Source: Alphaproteobacteria bacterium | GTDB taxonomy: Bacteria > Pseudomonadota > Alphaproteobacteria > Acetobacterales > Acetobacteraceae | Direction: 5' to 3' | NCBI GenBank assembly: GCA_026400815.1 | Contig: JAPLOI010000010.1 | Location: 1-64,000, forward strand | Length of the DNA: 64,000 nt | Shown here: piece by piece, positions 20,036 through 29,209 of the stretch | How the letters are laid out: each line of letters opens with the position of its first letter | Numbering within the stretch: position 1 is the first letter of the stretch | Program-made: the position numbers and the translations under genes | Notes under the pieces: model-generated | Databases searched by the model: none | What the model was told of the DNA's origin: nothing | The model's input: the letters and a program-made list of their open reading frames with translations, nothing else

Positions 20036-21760
20036 ATGATCCGACAGTTCCTGCATTTCTACCGCCCGCACCGGCGACTGCTGGCGCTCGACTTCGGCTG
20101 CGCCGCCCTCTCCGGCGTGCTGGAGCTGCTGTTCCCCATGGCCGTGCGCGGCGTGATCGACCACCTGCTGCCGCAGCAGGATTTGTATGTGATCACGGTG
20201 GCCGTCGCCGGGCTGTTCGCGGTCTATCTGCTCAATTCCGGCCTGATGGCCATCGTGACCTATTTCGGCCACGTGCTGGGCATCGCCATCGAGACGGAGC
20301 TGCGCCGCCGCGCCTTCGACCATCTGCAGAAACTCTCGCTGTCGTTCTACGACAACCAGAAGACCGGCCACCTCGTTGGCCGCGTGACGAAGGATCTGGA
20401 GGAGATTGGCGAGGTCGCCCATCACGGGCCAGAGGACCTGCTGATCGCCGTGCTCACCTTCGCCGGCGCCTTCGCGCTGATGGCCCTGATCAACCCGCAG
20501 TTGGCCCTGATCGCCGCCACCATCGTGCCGGCTGCCGCCTTCGTGGTGGCGCGTTACGGCGGCAGGATGACGAAGAACTGGCAGGCCCAGTTCGGCCGCG
20601 TCTATGCCTTCAACGCCCGCATCGAGGAAGCCGTGGGCGGCATCCGCGTGGTGCAGGCCTTCGCCAACGAAGACCACGAGCGCCGCCTTTTCGCACGGGA
20701 CAACGACGCCTACCGCCGCGTTAAGCTCGATGCCTATCGCACCATGGCGGCGGGCATCACGCTGAACTATGTGGCGATGCGCGCGGTGCAGGTGGTGGTG
20801 ATGCTGGCCGGCGCCTGGCTGATCGTGAAGGGGCGCCTCACTGTCGGCGATTTCGTCGCCTTCCTGCTGCTGGTGGCCGTGTTCTACCGGCCGCTGGAGA
20901 AGATCAGCGCGGTGATCGAAACCTACCCCAAGGGCATCGCCGGCTTCCGCAGCTACCTCAACCTGCTGGCCATCGAGCCTGATATCGCCGACCGCCCCGG
21001 CGCCCAGCCCGCCCCCGCGCTGCGCGGCGAGGTGCGCTACGAGGGCGTGACGTTTGGCTACGACGCGGCCCGCCCGGTGCTGCGCGATCTCTCGCTCTCG
21101 GTGCGCGCGGGCGAAACCGTCGCCCTGGTCGGGCCCTCCGGCGCCGGCAAGACCACGATCTGCGCGCTGCTGCCACGCTTCTACGAAGTGCGGCAGGGAA
21201 GCGTGACCATCGACGGCATCGACATCCGCGACATGACGCTGTCCAGCCTGCGCCGCCAGATCGGCATCGTGCAGCAGGATGTGTTCCTGTTCGCCGGCAC
21301 CATCCGCGACAACATCGCCTATGGCCGACTCGGCGCCTCCGAAGCCGACATCCTCGAAGCCGCCCGCCGCGCCCGGCTGGACGAGGTGATCGCCCGCCTG
21401 CCCCAGGGGCTCGATACGCCCATCGGCGAGCGCGGCGTGAAGCTCTCCGGCGGGCAGAAGCAGCGCCTGGCGATCGCGCGCATCTTCCTCAAGAACCCGC
21501 CCATCCTGATCCTGGATGAAGCGACCAGCGCGCTGGATACCGCGACCGAGCAGGCCATCCAGCAATCGCTGGCCGAGCTCGCCCAGGGCCGCACCACGCT
21601 GGTGATCGCCCATCGCCTGGCCACCATCCGCAACGCCGACCGCATCCTGGTGGTCACGGAACAGGGGATCGAGGAGCAGGGCACGCATCGCGAGCTGCTG
21701 GCCAAGGGCGGCGTGTATCAGGCCCTGCACGCGGCGCAATTCGCCGTTGCAGCAGAGTGA
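20036..21760 (+). CDS. ABC transporter, fused permease-ATPase (MsbA/exporter type)
   Basis: A 574-residue half-transporter. The N-terminal six-helix domain (1-310) carries the IEEAVGGIRVVQAFANE coupling-helix region. The C-terminal NBD has Walker A GPSGAGKT, Q-loop, LSGGQKQR signature, ILDEATSALD and the switch His in IAHRLATI. It should act as a homodimeric exporter of lipids or hydrophobic compounds; the substrate is not predictable. MIRQFLHFYRPHRR is the natural start, although the frame is open from 19850. Single gene, divergent from the histidine phosphatase. Confidence 0.93.
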   Translation: MIRQFLHFYRPHRRLLALDFGCAALSGVLELLFPMAVRGVIDHLLPQQDLYVITVAVAGLFAVYLLNSGLMAIVTYFGHVLGIAIETELRRRAFDHLQKLSLSFYDNQKTGHLVGRVTKDLEEIGEVAHHGPEDLLIAVLTFAGAFALMALINPQLALIAATIVPAAAFVVARYGGRMTKNWQAQFGRVYAFNARIEEAVGGIRVVQAFANEDHERRLFARDNDAYRRVKLDAYRTMAAGITLNYVAMRAVQVVVMLAGAWLIVKGRLTVGDFVAFLLLVAVFYRPLEKISAVIETYPKGIAGFRSYLNLLAIEPDIADRPGAQPAPALRGEVRYEGVTFGYDAARPVLRDLSLSVRAGETVALVGPSGAGKTTICALLPRFYEVRQGSVTIDGIDIRDMTLSSLRRQIGIVQQDVFLFAGTIRDNIAYGRLGASEADILEAARRARLDEVIARLPQGLDTPIGERGVKLSGGQKQRLAIARIFLKNPPILILDEATSALDTATEQAIQQSLAELAQGRTTLVIAHRLATIRNADRILVVTEQGIEEQGTHRELLAKGGVYQALHAAQFAVAAE

Positions 21761-21961
21761 GATTTCTCGCTTGAACGCCCAAGCCAGCAGGCGTAACTCC
21801 GATCCTGCAGGCCACGTTGGGCCCGCATCACAAGGAACCCGCAACCCCATGCCTAGCGACAGTCGACAGACCATGCCGCCCAAGGCGGGGATCGCGGGCT
21901 AGAGGGCTTCCTCTCTCCTGCGCCCCCCCGCCCGGGGCGGCGTGGTCGCAAGGAGAGACCC

Positions 21962-22306
21962 ATGCAGCAGTACATCGCCAATCGCTTCGAGGTGCTCTCG
22001 GAGTGGATCTCGGCCAATCTCGGCAGCCCGCACGCCTTCATGATCGCCTGCGCGATCGTGGCGCTGTGGGGCATTTCGGGGCCGATCTTCGGCTTCTCCG
22101 ATACCTGGCAGCTGGTGATCAACACCGGCACCACCATCGTGACCTTCCTGATGGTGTTCCTGCTCCAGAACACCGGCAACCGCACCATCGAGGAACTGCA
22201 GGACCGCCTGCGCGAGGTGGAGGCACTCAACCGCGAGGTGCTGGCCGAACTCCGTGCCCTGCGTGCGGAAAGCAAACACCGGCCGGTTCTGCGGGAAGTT
22301 GCCTAA
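21962..22306 (+). CDS. Low-affinity iron permease family small membrane protein
   Basis: A 114-residue protein with two membrane helices (HAFMIACAIVALWGISGPIF and QLVINTGTTIVTFLMVFLLQ) and a C-terminal coiled coil (EELQDRLREVEALNREVLAEL). It matches the bacterial group annotated as low-affinity iron permease (Fet4-related domain). Actual iron transport by these short versions is not established. AAGGAG (21950-21955) lies 6 nt before the ATG. The 200 nt upstream hold nothing recognisable. Its stop codon overlaps the start of an AT-rich hairpin element. Confidence 0.8.
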   Translation: MQQYIANRFEVLSEWISANLGSPHAFMIACAIVALWGISGPIFGFSDTWQLVINTGTTIVTFLMVFLLQNTGNRTIEELQDRLREVEALNREVLAELRALRAESKHRPVLREVA

Positions 22307-22438
22307 GCAAGACTCTTCTTTTTCTGAAGAAAAAGAATCAAAAAGACTTTTGATTGACGATGCGGAGAGATCGCATCTCTGCGCATCAAACGAATGAAAG
22401 TTTTTTGGTTCTTTTTTTCAAAAAAAAACTTCTTGCTT
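22305..22438. repeat. AT-rich triple-hairpin element, copy 1
   Basis: Outer arms AAGCAAGA (22305-22312) and TCTTGCTT (22431-22438). Then a left hairpin (TTCTTTTTCTGAAGAAAAAGAA), a central hairpin with stem GATGCGGAGAGAT / ATCTCTGCGCATC, and a right T-rich segment ending GGTTCTTTTTTTCAAAAAAA. It fills the gap between two convergent genes and touches both stop codons. T-runs after each hairpin make a bidirectional terminator plausible. Confidence 0.8.
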
Positions 22439-23622
22439 TACCGCCACCCCCGCCGAGGCAAGCTGAGCGCCATCGCCATCCCCGCCAGATTGGCCGCTGC
22501 CGCGATCAGCATGGCCGCGCCGTAGCCGCGCGTCATGTCGAACAGGTATCCCGCCAGCACCGGCAGCCCCACGGCGGCGAGGCACCAGGCGATATAGGTC
22601 CGCCCGGCCACGCGCCCGAAATCCGCCGGCCGCCAGTAGATGCCGATGCCGCCGGCGGTGGCGCCGGAGATGAAGCCGTAGCCCATCCCCACCATCCCCA
22701 GCCCGATCACGGCCGTCAGCGGCGAGGGGAACAGCGTCAGCAGCACGCTGCCGCACAGGGCCAGGGCATGCGCCCCGCACATCACCTGCGGCACCGCGAA
22801 CCGGTCCACCAGCCAGCCGCCGCCGAGCCTCGCTGCGGCGATCGCGGCGGTGATCCCGGTGGTGGCCGCAACGGCAAGCCCCACCGCCCCGCCATAGGCG
22901 GCCACGATCTCGCGGGCCTGGGAGAGCACCATCAGCCCGGCCGAGGCGGCGAGGAAGAAGGTGGCAGAGAGCTTCACGAAGGTGAGCCCCAGCTTCCCCG
23001 GCGCCACGGCCGTTTCCGCCGGCGCCACCAGCCGCGCCCCGCCATGCCGCGCCAGCAGTGCCGCCGCCGCGCCGCAGACCACCAGCACGGCGGCGAGCCC
23101 CGCCAGCGTGGTGCGCCAGCCGAAGGCCTCGTTGCACCAGTGGAAGGCGGGCGTGGCGATCATCGCGCCCAGCGGGTAGAGCGAGACGATATAGCCGTTC
23201 ACCAGCCCCTGCCGGCGGCGCACCAGCATGTTCACGCCCTGCTGGAGCAGGATGTAGGCCACCCCGCCGCCGGTGCCGAACACCACGCCGTAGCCGAACA
23301 GCAGCAATGGGAGCCCGTGGGCCATGGAGGCCAGCGCAATCCCGCCGGCCGCCACCACCGCGGCCCCCACCACCAGCCAGGGCGCGGAGGCCACCCGGAA
23401 CAGGAACGCCGCCCCCACCGAGCCCACCGTGAACCCTACCGTCGCCAGCCCGAACACCAGCGAGAGGGCGGAGCGCGGAATCGCCAGTTCCTGCTCGATC
23501 GGCCGCAGGAACACGCTGAAGGAATAGACAGAGCCCAGCGGCAGGTTCAGCAGCGTGGCCGCCAAAAGCGCCGCCCACAGGCGTTCAACACGGACAGGCT
23601 CAGCAGGTGCGGCAACGGACAT
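22438..23622 (-). CDS. MFS transporter (OxlT/MCT-like)
   Basis: A 394-residue major-facilitator carrier with about 12 membrane helices, arranged as two six-helix halves around a cytoplasmic loop near residue 200 (LVAPAETAVAPGKLG). The start region YSFSVFLRPIEQEL...SALSLVFGL resembles the oxalate:formate antiporter / monocarboxylate subfamily, which moves organic acids. The loop-2-3 type motif is weak. Divergent from the luciferase-like gene with an 86-nt spacer. The substrate is not predictable; an organic anion would fit the catabolic neighbourhood. Confidence 0.88.
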   Translation of the reverse strand: MSVAAPAEPVRVERLWAALLAATLLNLPLGSVYSFSVFLRPIEQELAIPRSALSLVFGLATVGFTVGSVGAAFLFRVASAPWLVVGAAVVAAGGIALASMAHGLPLLLFGYGVVFGTGGGVAYILLQQGVNMLVRRRQGLVNGYIVSLYPLGAMIATPAFHWCNEAFGWRTTLAGLAAVLVVCGAAAALLARHGGARLVAPAETAVAPGKLGLTFVKLSATFFLAASAGLMVLSQAREIVAAYGGAVGLAVAATTGITAAIAAARLGGGWLVDRFAVPQVMCGAHALALCGSVLLTLFPSPLTAVIGLGMVGMGYGFISGATAGGIGIYWRPADFGRVAGRTYIAWCLAAVGLPVLAGYLFDMTRGYGAAMLIAAAANLAGMAMALSLPRRGWR

Positions 23623-23708
23623 GCCGCAAGCCTACGCCGCCCCCCTGGCCACGCAAGCCGTTCCTCGCCACACTTGCCGCAACCGCCCATGGCACAAGGG
23701 GCCCGTCC

Positions 23709-24947
23709 ATGAAGTTCCACTGGTTCGCCGAGGCCAGCTATCCGAAGCTGCCGGCCGATTTCCGCGCCAGGAAGATCTCCTCCTGGGTGGACACGCCCAA
23801 GGCGCTGCACGACCCCCATGTGGTCGGCGAGATGTGCCGCATGTTCATCCGCCTGATGCAGCAGGCGGACCGGGACGGGTTCGACGGCCTGGCGGTGAAC
23901 GAACACCACCAGACGCCGTTTGCCGTCACGCCCTCACCGAACCTGCTCGCCGCCGCACTCGCCCACACCACGCAGCGCGCCGCGATCCTGATCATCGGCG
24001 ACAGCCTGGCGCTGTACAACCCGCCCACCCGCGTGGCGGAAGAGATGGCCTGGCTCGATTGCCTCTCCGGCGGGCGCGTGATTGCCGGCTTCGTGTTCGG
24101 CACGCCGATGGACAGCGTGTTCGCCTATGGCATTCCGCCCGCCGAGTTGCGCGACCGGTTCGAGGAAGCCCGCCAGCTGATCCTGAAATCCTGGGCGGAG
24201 CAGGAGCCGTTCGCCTTCAACGGCAAATACACCAAGCTGCGCTACGTGAATTTGTGGCCCAAGCCGATCCAGCCGAAGTTCCCCATCTGGGTGCCGGGCT
24301 CCGGCAGCGTGGAGACCTGGGACCTCTGCATCGAGAACGACTACTGCTACGGGCACCTGAGCTTCTCCGGCCTGCATGCGGCCAAGCCGCTGGTGGATGC
24401 CTGGTGGGAATACTGCGACATGCGCGGGGCCGATACGAACCCGCACCGCATGGCCTTCACCCAGCTGATCTGCTGCGCCAACACTGATGCCGAGGCGGAA
24501 CGCCTCTACACCGACGGCGTGAAGTATTTCTACCGCAACCGCTACACCAACCCAGCCTATGAGGCGCCACCCGGCTACCGCTCCTCCAAGTCCGTCCAGG
24601 CGATCATGGGCCATCGCAAGATCGCGGAATCCAAGCTCTCCGCCGAGGATCGGGCCCGCGCTGCCTCCGGCGAGATGAGCTTCTGGGAATACGACAAGCA
24701 CGGCTTCATCATCGCCGGCACGCCCGAGCGCGTGCGCCAACGCCTGCGGGAGATGTGCACCGATCTGCGCATCGGCCAGCTCATCGCCTGCCTGCACCAG
24801 GGCGACCTGCCGGAGGAAGTGGCGGTGGAGAACACCCGCCTTGTCGGCCAGGAGGTGATCCCCGGCCTGCGCGACCTCTGGGCCGAGCACGAAGACCGCT
24901 GGACCCCCGCGGCCACGCATCTGCCCCTCGCCAAAGCCGCGGAGTAA
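23709..24947 (+). CDS. LLM class flavin-dependent oxidoreductase
   Basis: A 412-residue member of the bacterial luciferase-like flavin monooxygenase family (TIM barrel, FMNH2/F420-dependent). Visible family features are DGFDGLAVNEHHQTPF near residue 60, EEMAWLDCLSGGRVIAGF, VPGSGSVETW, and a C-terminal GTPERVRQRL segment. The ATG at 23709 (MKFHWFAEASYPK) is chosen; an upstream frame extension lacks family similarity. It is followed after 4 nt by an alpha/beta hydrolase, a pairing common in degradation modules where oxidation is followed by hydrolysis. Substrate unknown. Confidence 0.9.
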   Translation: MKFHWFAEASYPKLPADFRARKISSWVDTPKALHDPHVVGEMCRMFIRLMQQADRDGFDGLAVNEHHQTPFAVTPSPNLLAAALAHTTQRAAILIIGDSLALYNPPTRVAEEMAWLDCLSGGRVIAGFVFGTPMDSVFAYGIPPAELRDRFEEARQLILKSWAEQEPFAFNGKYTKLRYVNLWPKPIQPKFPIWVPGSGSVETWDLCIENDYCYGHLSFSGLHAAKPLVDAWWEYCDMRGADTNPHRMAFTQLICCANTDAEAERLYTDGVKYFYRNRYTNPAYEAPPGYRSSKSVQAIMGHRKIAESKLSAEDRARAASGEMSFWEYDKHGFIIAGTPERVRQRLREMCTDLRIGQLIACLHQGDLPEEVAVENTRLVGQEVIPGLRDLWAEHEDRWTPAATHLPLAKAAE

Positions 24948-24951
24948 CGCC

Positions 24952-25710
24952 GTGCAGTTCCAGACCTTCGGCGCCGCCACCGTGCGGCTGTTTCGCTTCG
25001 GCCAAGGACGGCCGCTGTTGTGGCTGCACGGCTTCGAGGGCCATCCCGGCGACGCGCCCTTCCTGAAGCGCCTCGCCGAGACCCGCCTCGTCATCGCCCC
25101 GGAACACCCCGGCTTCGGCGAAAGCGACGGCCTGGCCGCCATGCACGACATCACCGACCAGGCGCTGCATTTCCGCCGCATCATCCGCGCCCTCGGCGTG
25201 CGCCGCATCGACGTGGTCGGCCACTGCCTCGGCGGCATGTTCGCCGCCGAGCTCGCCGCCATCAGCCCGCACCTCGTCCGCCGCCTGGTGCTGGTGAACA
25301 GCTACGGCTTGTGGGACGACGCGAACCCGCTGCCGGATGCCTTCTCCCTGCCGCCACCCGCCTTCGCTGCCGCCAAATGGGCGAAGCCGGAGACCGCCCC
25401 CGCCGCGACCGACGACCCCATGACCCGCCAGCGCAACCTCGGTTCCGCCACCAAGTTCCTCTGGCCGATCCCCGATCGCGGCCTCACCCGCCGCCTGCCC
25501 TATATCGAGGCGCCGACCCTGGTGCTGCACGGCACGCAGAACGGGTTGATCCCGCCCGCCTACGGCCAGCGCCTCGCCTCCCTCATTCCCAACGCCGCCT
25601 TCCAGGCGATCGAGGGCGCGGCGCACATGCCGATGATCGAGGCGCCGGAGGCGTTCGACCATGCCTTGGGGAGCTTCCTGGGGGCGGAGCCGGAGTTCAG
25701 GGGAAGGTAA
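24952..25710 (+). CDS. Alpha/beta hydrolase with Cys at the nucleophile position
   Basis: A 252-residue hydrolase. The oxyanion motif HGFEG (26-30) and nucleophile elbow GHCLGG are clear. The elbow carries Cys92 instead of Ser, as in dienelactone hydrolases (GYCLGG). The acid position reads HGTQNGLIPP with Asn197 where meta-cleavage hydrolases have Asp. The catalytic His is probably His225 (GAAHMP). It starts with GTG 4 nt after the flavoenzyme gene. Its TAA lies inside the arm of an AT-rich hairpin element. Confidence 0.88.
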   Translation: MQFQTFGAATVRLFRFGQGRPLLWLHGFEGHPGDAPFLKRLAETRLVIAPEHPGFGESDGLAAMHDITDQALHFRRIIRALGVRRIDVVGHCLGGMFAAELAAISPHLVRRLVLVNSYGLWDDANPLPDAFSLPPPAFAAAKWAKPETAPAATDDPMTRQRNLGSATKFLWPIPDRGLTRRLPYIEAPTLVLHGTQNGLIPPAYGQRLASLIPNAAFQAIEGAAHMPMIEAPEAFDHALGSFLGAEPEFRGR

Positions 25711-25841
25711 GGGTCTTCTTTTTTCTGAAGAAAAAAGAAGCAAAAAAGACTTTATGAATTTGCACCCAGCTCTCCATGGAGGTCTGGGTGCAAAGTTTCA
25801 AAAGTTTTTTGGTTCTTTTTTTCAAAAAAGAACCGCTTACC
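25706..25841. repeat. AT-rich triple-hairpin element, copy 2
   Basis: Outer arms GGTAAG (25706-25711) and CTTACC (25836-25841), which include the stop codons of both convergent genes. Left hairpin TTCTTTTTTCTGAAGAAAA.. (palindrome), central hairpin with stem TTTGCACCCAG / CTGGGTGCAAA around CTCCATGGAG, and right hairpin GGTTCTTTTTTTCAAAAAAG plus AACC. The central sequence is unrelated to the other copies, but the fold is kept. Confidence 0.85.
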
Positions 25842-27426
25842 CTCGCTTAACCCCCCAGAACACCGGGAAATACGACTTAGAGAACCCGCTGAGCGTATCG
25901 CGGAACGCCGTGGGCAGGTACATCACCCCCAGCGGCACGAAGGGCACCACTTCCTCCAGCGCGCGGCGCTGCAGGTCGGCGGCGATTTTCTTCTGGGTTT
26001 CCATGTCCGGCGCGTCGATCCAGTCGGACCGCATCTTCAGCATTTCCGCGTCTTGCGGGCGCCACATCGCCTTGGCGTCGGCGCCGTTCATCCACAGCGG
26101 CAGGTGCACGGCGGGGCTGGCGATGGAAAGCCCGGTCCACCAGGTGCAGTAGCTGGACCAGCCGCCCTTCTCCGGCAGGTCGCTGTTGCCGTTGCGGCGG
26201 GCGATCATCGTGCCCCAGTCCATGCTGGCGAATTCCACGTTCAGGCCCAACGCCTTGAACATCGCCTCCGCCACCAGCGATTCCTGGCGGATGGAGGGGA
26301 AATCCGAAGGCGACATCAGCAGCACCTTCTCGCCCTTGTAGCCGCTCTCGGCGACCATCCGCTTGGCCAGCGCCATGTCGCCGTTCTTCGGCAGCTTCTC
26401 CATCCCCGCGGTGCTGGCATAGGGCGAGCGCGGCGGGAACACGCCGGCCCCGGTGGCACCCAGCTCCTTGGCGAGGTCGCCGAGCACCGCATCCACGTAA
26501 TCCTGCTGGTTGGTCGCATACAGCACGGCGCGGCGCAGCTTGGGGTTGTTGAACGGCGGTTGGAAGACGTTGAAGAACAGGCTCATCAAATTGCCGAAGG
26601 CGTCGAACACATCCACCTTCACGCCGGCGGATTTGCGCAGCTGCGGCACCAGGTCCATCAGCGGCTGGTCCAGCCAGTCGATCTCGCCGCGCTGCAGGGC
26701 CGCGGCGGCGGTCGCCGGATCGGGCATGATCGTCCATTCGATGCGGTCGAAATTCGCCGCCAGCGAACCCGCATACATGCTGTTCGGTTCAGAGCGCGGC
26801 ACATACTTGTCGTGCTTCACGTAGAGCACGCTGGAGCCGGCCCTCCAGCCCTCGCGCACGAACTTGTACGGGCCGCTGCCGACAATCTCGGTGATCTGCG
26901 TGAACGCATCGGTCAGGGCGATCCGCTCCGGCATCACGGCCACGTCGCACAGGGCGCGCGGCAGCAGCGGGAACGGCTTCTTCAGGCGGAACTGCAGCCG
27001 GTTGTCATCCAGCGCCACCAGCTCGTTCACCGCCGTCATCATGGTGCCGGGCAAGGGGTAGCGCTTGGCGGTGCGCTCGATGGACCGCACCGCGTCGATG
27101 GCCCGCACCCGTTCGCCGTCGTGATAGACCAGCCCATCGCGCAGCGTCAGGGTCCAGGTCAGCCCGCCATCCGTCACCGCGGCGCCGGACAGCATCTGAA
27201 ACTGCGGCACCAGGCCTTCATCCAGCCCGTACAGCCTGTCCCACACAAGGTAGGAGTGGATCAGGGTGACAACGGTCGTGGACCAGACAGGGTCGGGGCT
27301 CGCCAGATCGGCCTGCGGCACGAACTTCAGCACACGCGCGCCTTGCGCCGAAACGGCCGAGGGGTGGGACAGCCCAAGAGCGGCGGCCCCTGCACCGGCG
27401 GCTGCAAGGAAACTGCGTCGATGCAT
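25837..27426 (-). CDS. ABC transporter substrate-binding protein, family 5 (orphan 1)
   Basis: A 529-residue DppA-like periplasmic protein. The signal MHRRSFLAAAGAGAAALGL is twin-arginine-like, with cleavage near VSA-Q. The mature protein begins VLKFVPQADLASPDPVWSTT. ATG 27424-27426 is chosen because AGGAG lies just upstream (minus strand CAGGAGTTCGACC). It is closely related to the next gene upstream and less so to the binding protein at 13415. No permease or ATPase is adjacent, so it probably feeds a shared translocator, for example the importer at 14983-19339. Ligand unknown. Confidence 0.92.
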   Translation of the reverse strand: MHRRSFLAAAGAGAAALGLSHPSAVSAQGARVLKFVPQADLASPDPVWSTTVVTLIHSYLVWDRLYGLDEGLVPQFQMLSGAAVTDGGLTWTLTLRDGLVYHDGERVRAIDAVRSIERTAKRYPLPGTMMTAVNELVALDDNRLQFRLKKPFPLLPRALCDVAVMPERIALTDAFTQITEIVGSGPYKFVREGWRAGSSVLYVKHDKYVPRSEPNSMYAGSLAANFDRIEWTIMPDPATAAAALQRGEIDWLDQPLMDLVPQLRKSAGVKVDVFDAFGNLMSLFFNVFQPPFNNPKLRRAVLYATNQQDYVDAVLGDLAKELGATGAGVFPPRSPYASTAGMEKLPKNGDMALAKRMVAESGYKGEKVLLMSPSDFPSIRQESLVAEAMFKALGLNVEFASMDWGTMIARRNGNSDLPEKGGWSSYCTWWTGLSIASPAVHLPLWMNGADAKAMWRPQDAEMLKMRSDWIDAPDMETQKKIAADLQRRALEEVVPFVPLGVMYLPTAFRDTLSGFSKSYFPVFWGVKRG

Positions 27427-27475
27427 GGTCGAACTCCTGTCCGGATTTTCCAGACAGGCAGCATGGATCATTCCG

Positions 27476-27509
27476 CCCGGCGCGCGCCAGCGTTTCCGCG
27501 CGCGCCGGG
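27476..27509 (-). other. GC-rich hairpin between two tandem binding-protein genes
   Basis: A perfect 11-bp stem (CCCGGCGCGCG / CGCGCGCCGGG, 12-nt loop) in the 98-nt gap between the two binding-protein genes. Without a T-tract it is unlikely to terminate fully. It may attenuate transcription or protect the upstream mRNA from exonucleases. Confidence 0.5.
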
Positions 27510-27524
27510 TGGACAGGTGTCGCC

Positions 27525-29105
27525 TCAGGCGGTCTTGCGCACGCCCCAGAACACCGCGGAGCCCGACTTGGCGAAGCCGCTGAGGTTGCTGCGGAACGCG
27601 GTGGGCGCGAACTGCAGGCCCAGTGGCACGAACATCACGTTCTCCAGCGCGCGCTTCTGGATCTCGGCCGCGATCTTCTGCTGGGCCGCGAGATCCGGCG
27701 CATCGAACCACGCGTCGCGCAGCTTTTCCTGGTCGGGGTCGGTCAGGCGCCACCAGGCGCTGGCCGCGCGGCCATTGGCGCGCAGCGGCAGGTGGGTGGC
27801 CGGCGTGTTGATCGAAAGCCCGGTCCAGGAGGTGGTGTAGCAGCTCCAGCCCCCCTTCTCGACCGGCTCGCCGCTGTTGCGGCGCTGGATCATCGTGCCC
27901 CAGTCCATGCTGGCGAATTCAACGTTCAGGCCGATCGACTTCAGCAGCGCCTCACCCACCAGGGAGGACTGGCGGATGGAGGCGATGTCGGTGGGCGACA
28001 TGAATACGATCTTCTCGCCCTTGTAGCCGCTCTCGGCCACCAGCTTCCGCGCCGCGGCGAGGTTGGACGTCATCAGCTCCAGCCCGGCCTTGCTGGCGTA
28101 GGGGGACTTGGGCGGGAACACGCCCACGCCGGTGCCGCCGAGGTCCTTCGCCTGGTCGCCCAGCACCGCATCCACGAAATCCTGCTGGCTGGTCGCCGCC
28201 AGCACGGCGCGGCGCAGCTTCACGTTGTCGAAGGGCGGCTGGTACTGGTTGAAGAACAGGCTCATCAGGTTGCCGAGCGTATCGAACAGCTCCACCTTCA
28301 CGCCCGGGGACTTCCGCAGCTGCGGCACCAGGTCGATCAGCGGGCCATCGAGCCAGTCGATCTCGCCGCGCTGCAGGGCGGCCGAGGCGGTGGAGGGGTC
28401 GGGCATGGTGGTCCATTCCACCCGGTCGAAATGCACCGCCTTGCCGCCGGCCCACATGCTGATCGGCTCGCTGCGCGGGATGTATTTCTCGTTGCGCACA
28501 TAGACGGCGCCGGCGCCGGCCTTCCATTCCTCGCGCACGAAGCGGAACGGGCCGCTGCCGACGTATTCGCTGATCTGGGTGAAGGCATCGGTCTTGGCGA
28601 TGCGCTCCGGCATGATGGAGACGCCAGCCAGCGCATAGGGCAGCAGCGAGAATTTCCGCTTCAGGCGAAAGCGCAGCCGGTTGTCGTCAATCGCGACCAT
28701 CTCGTTGGTAACGGAGACCAGCGTCTCCACCAGCGGGGCACGCTTGGCGGTGCGAAGGATCGATGCCACCGCATCGGCGGTGCGAACCTTCTCACCATCG
28801 TGGTGCATCAGCCCCTCGCGCAGGGTCAGAGTCCAGGTCAGGCCGTCATCGCTGATCTCCTCGCCGGCCACCATCTGTTTCTGCGGCAGGAAGCTCTCGT
28901 CCAGCCCGTACAGCGTGTCCCACACCATCATGCCGTGCATCGCGGCCACCGTGGTGGTGGACCAGACCGGATCGGGGTTGGCGAGGTCGGCATGCGGCAC
29001 GAAGCGCAGCACGCGTGGATTGTTGGCGCCCTGCGCCAGGGCCGGGCGGGCCAGCGGCGCGGCGCCCAGGGCTGCGGAGGTTGCGAGGAAGGTGCGGCGC
29101 TTCAT
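27525..29105 (-). CDS. ABC transporter substrate-binding protein, family 5 (orphan 2)
   Basis: A 526-residue paralogue of the following gene, with many shared blocks (MDWGTMI.RRN, PDPVWSTT, GGWSxY..W, and the C-terminal VFWGVR/K). Signal MKRRTFLATSAALGAAPLA, cleavage probably near ALA-Q. A GGAG ribosome-binding site precedes the ATG. It lies 104 nt downstream of the extradiol-type dioxygenase on the same strand. The paired genes look like a tandem duplication, and divergence between them suggests different ligands. Confidence 0.92.
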   Translation of the reverse strand: MKRRTFLATSAALGAAPLARPALAQGANNPRVLRFVPHADLANPDPVWSTTTVAAMHGMMVWDTLYGLDESFLPQKQMVAGEEISDDGLTWTLTLREGLMHHDGEKVRTADAVASILRTAKRAPLVETLVSVTNEMVAIDDNRLRFRLKRKFSLLPYALAGVSIMPERIAKTDAFTQISEYVGSGPFRFVREEWKAGAGAVYVRNEKYIPRSEPISMWAGGKAVHFDRVEWTTMPDPSTASAALQRGEIDWLDGPLIDLVPQLRKSPGVKVELFDTLGNLMSLFFNQYQPPFDNVKLRRAVLAATSQQDFVDAVLGDQAKDLGGTGVGVFPPKSPYASKAGLELMTSNLAAARKLVAESGYKGEKIVFMSPTDIASIRQSSLVGEALLKSIGLNVEFASMDWGTMIQRRNSGEPVEKGGWSCYTTSWTGLSINTPATHLPLRANGRAASAWWRLTDPDQEKLRDAWFDAPDLAAQQKIAAEIQKRALENVMFVPLGLQFAPTAFRSNLSGFAKSGSAVFWGVRKTA

Positions 29106-29209
29106 GAGGCGTCTCCGTCAAAAAACCGAAGCCTGGACAGTGACGGAACCCGGGGACACAGGCCAGGGGGTTACGGCGATTTCACCCGTCGCCCCCCACG
29201 TGGCCGCGC

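Noticed and set aside
22305-22438. Simple unrelated terminators at the three AT-rich junctions
   Set aside because: The three junctions share near-identical outer hairpins over more than 30 bp each, which independent terminators would not; a repeated element fits better.
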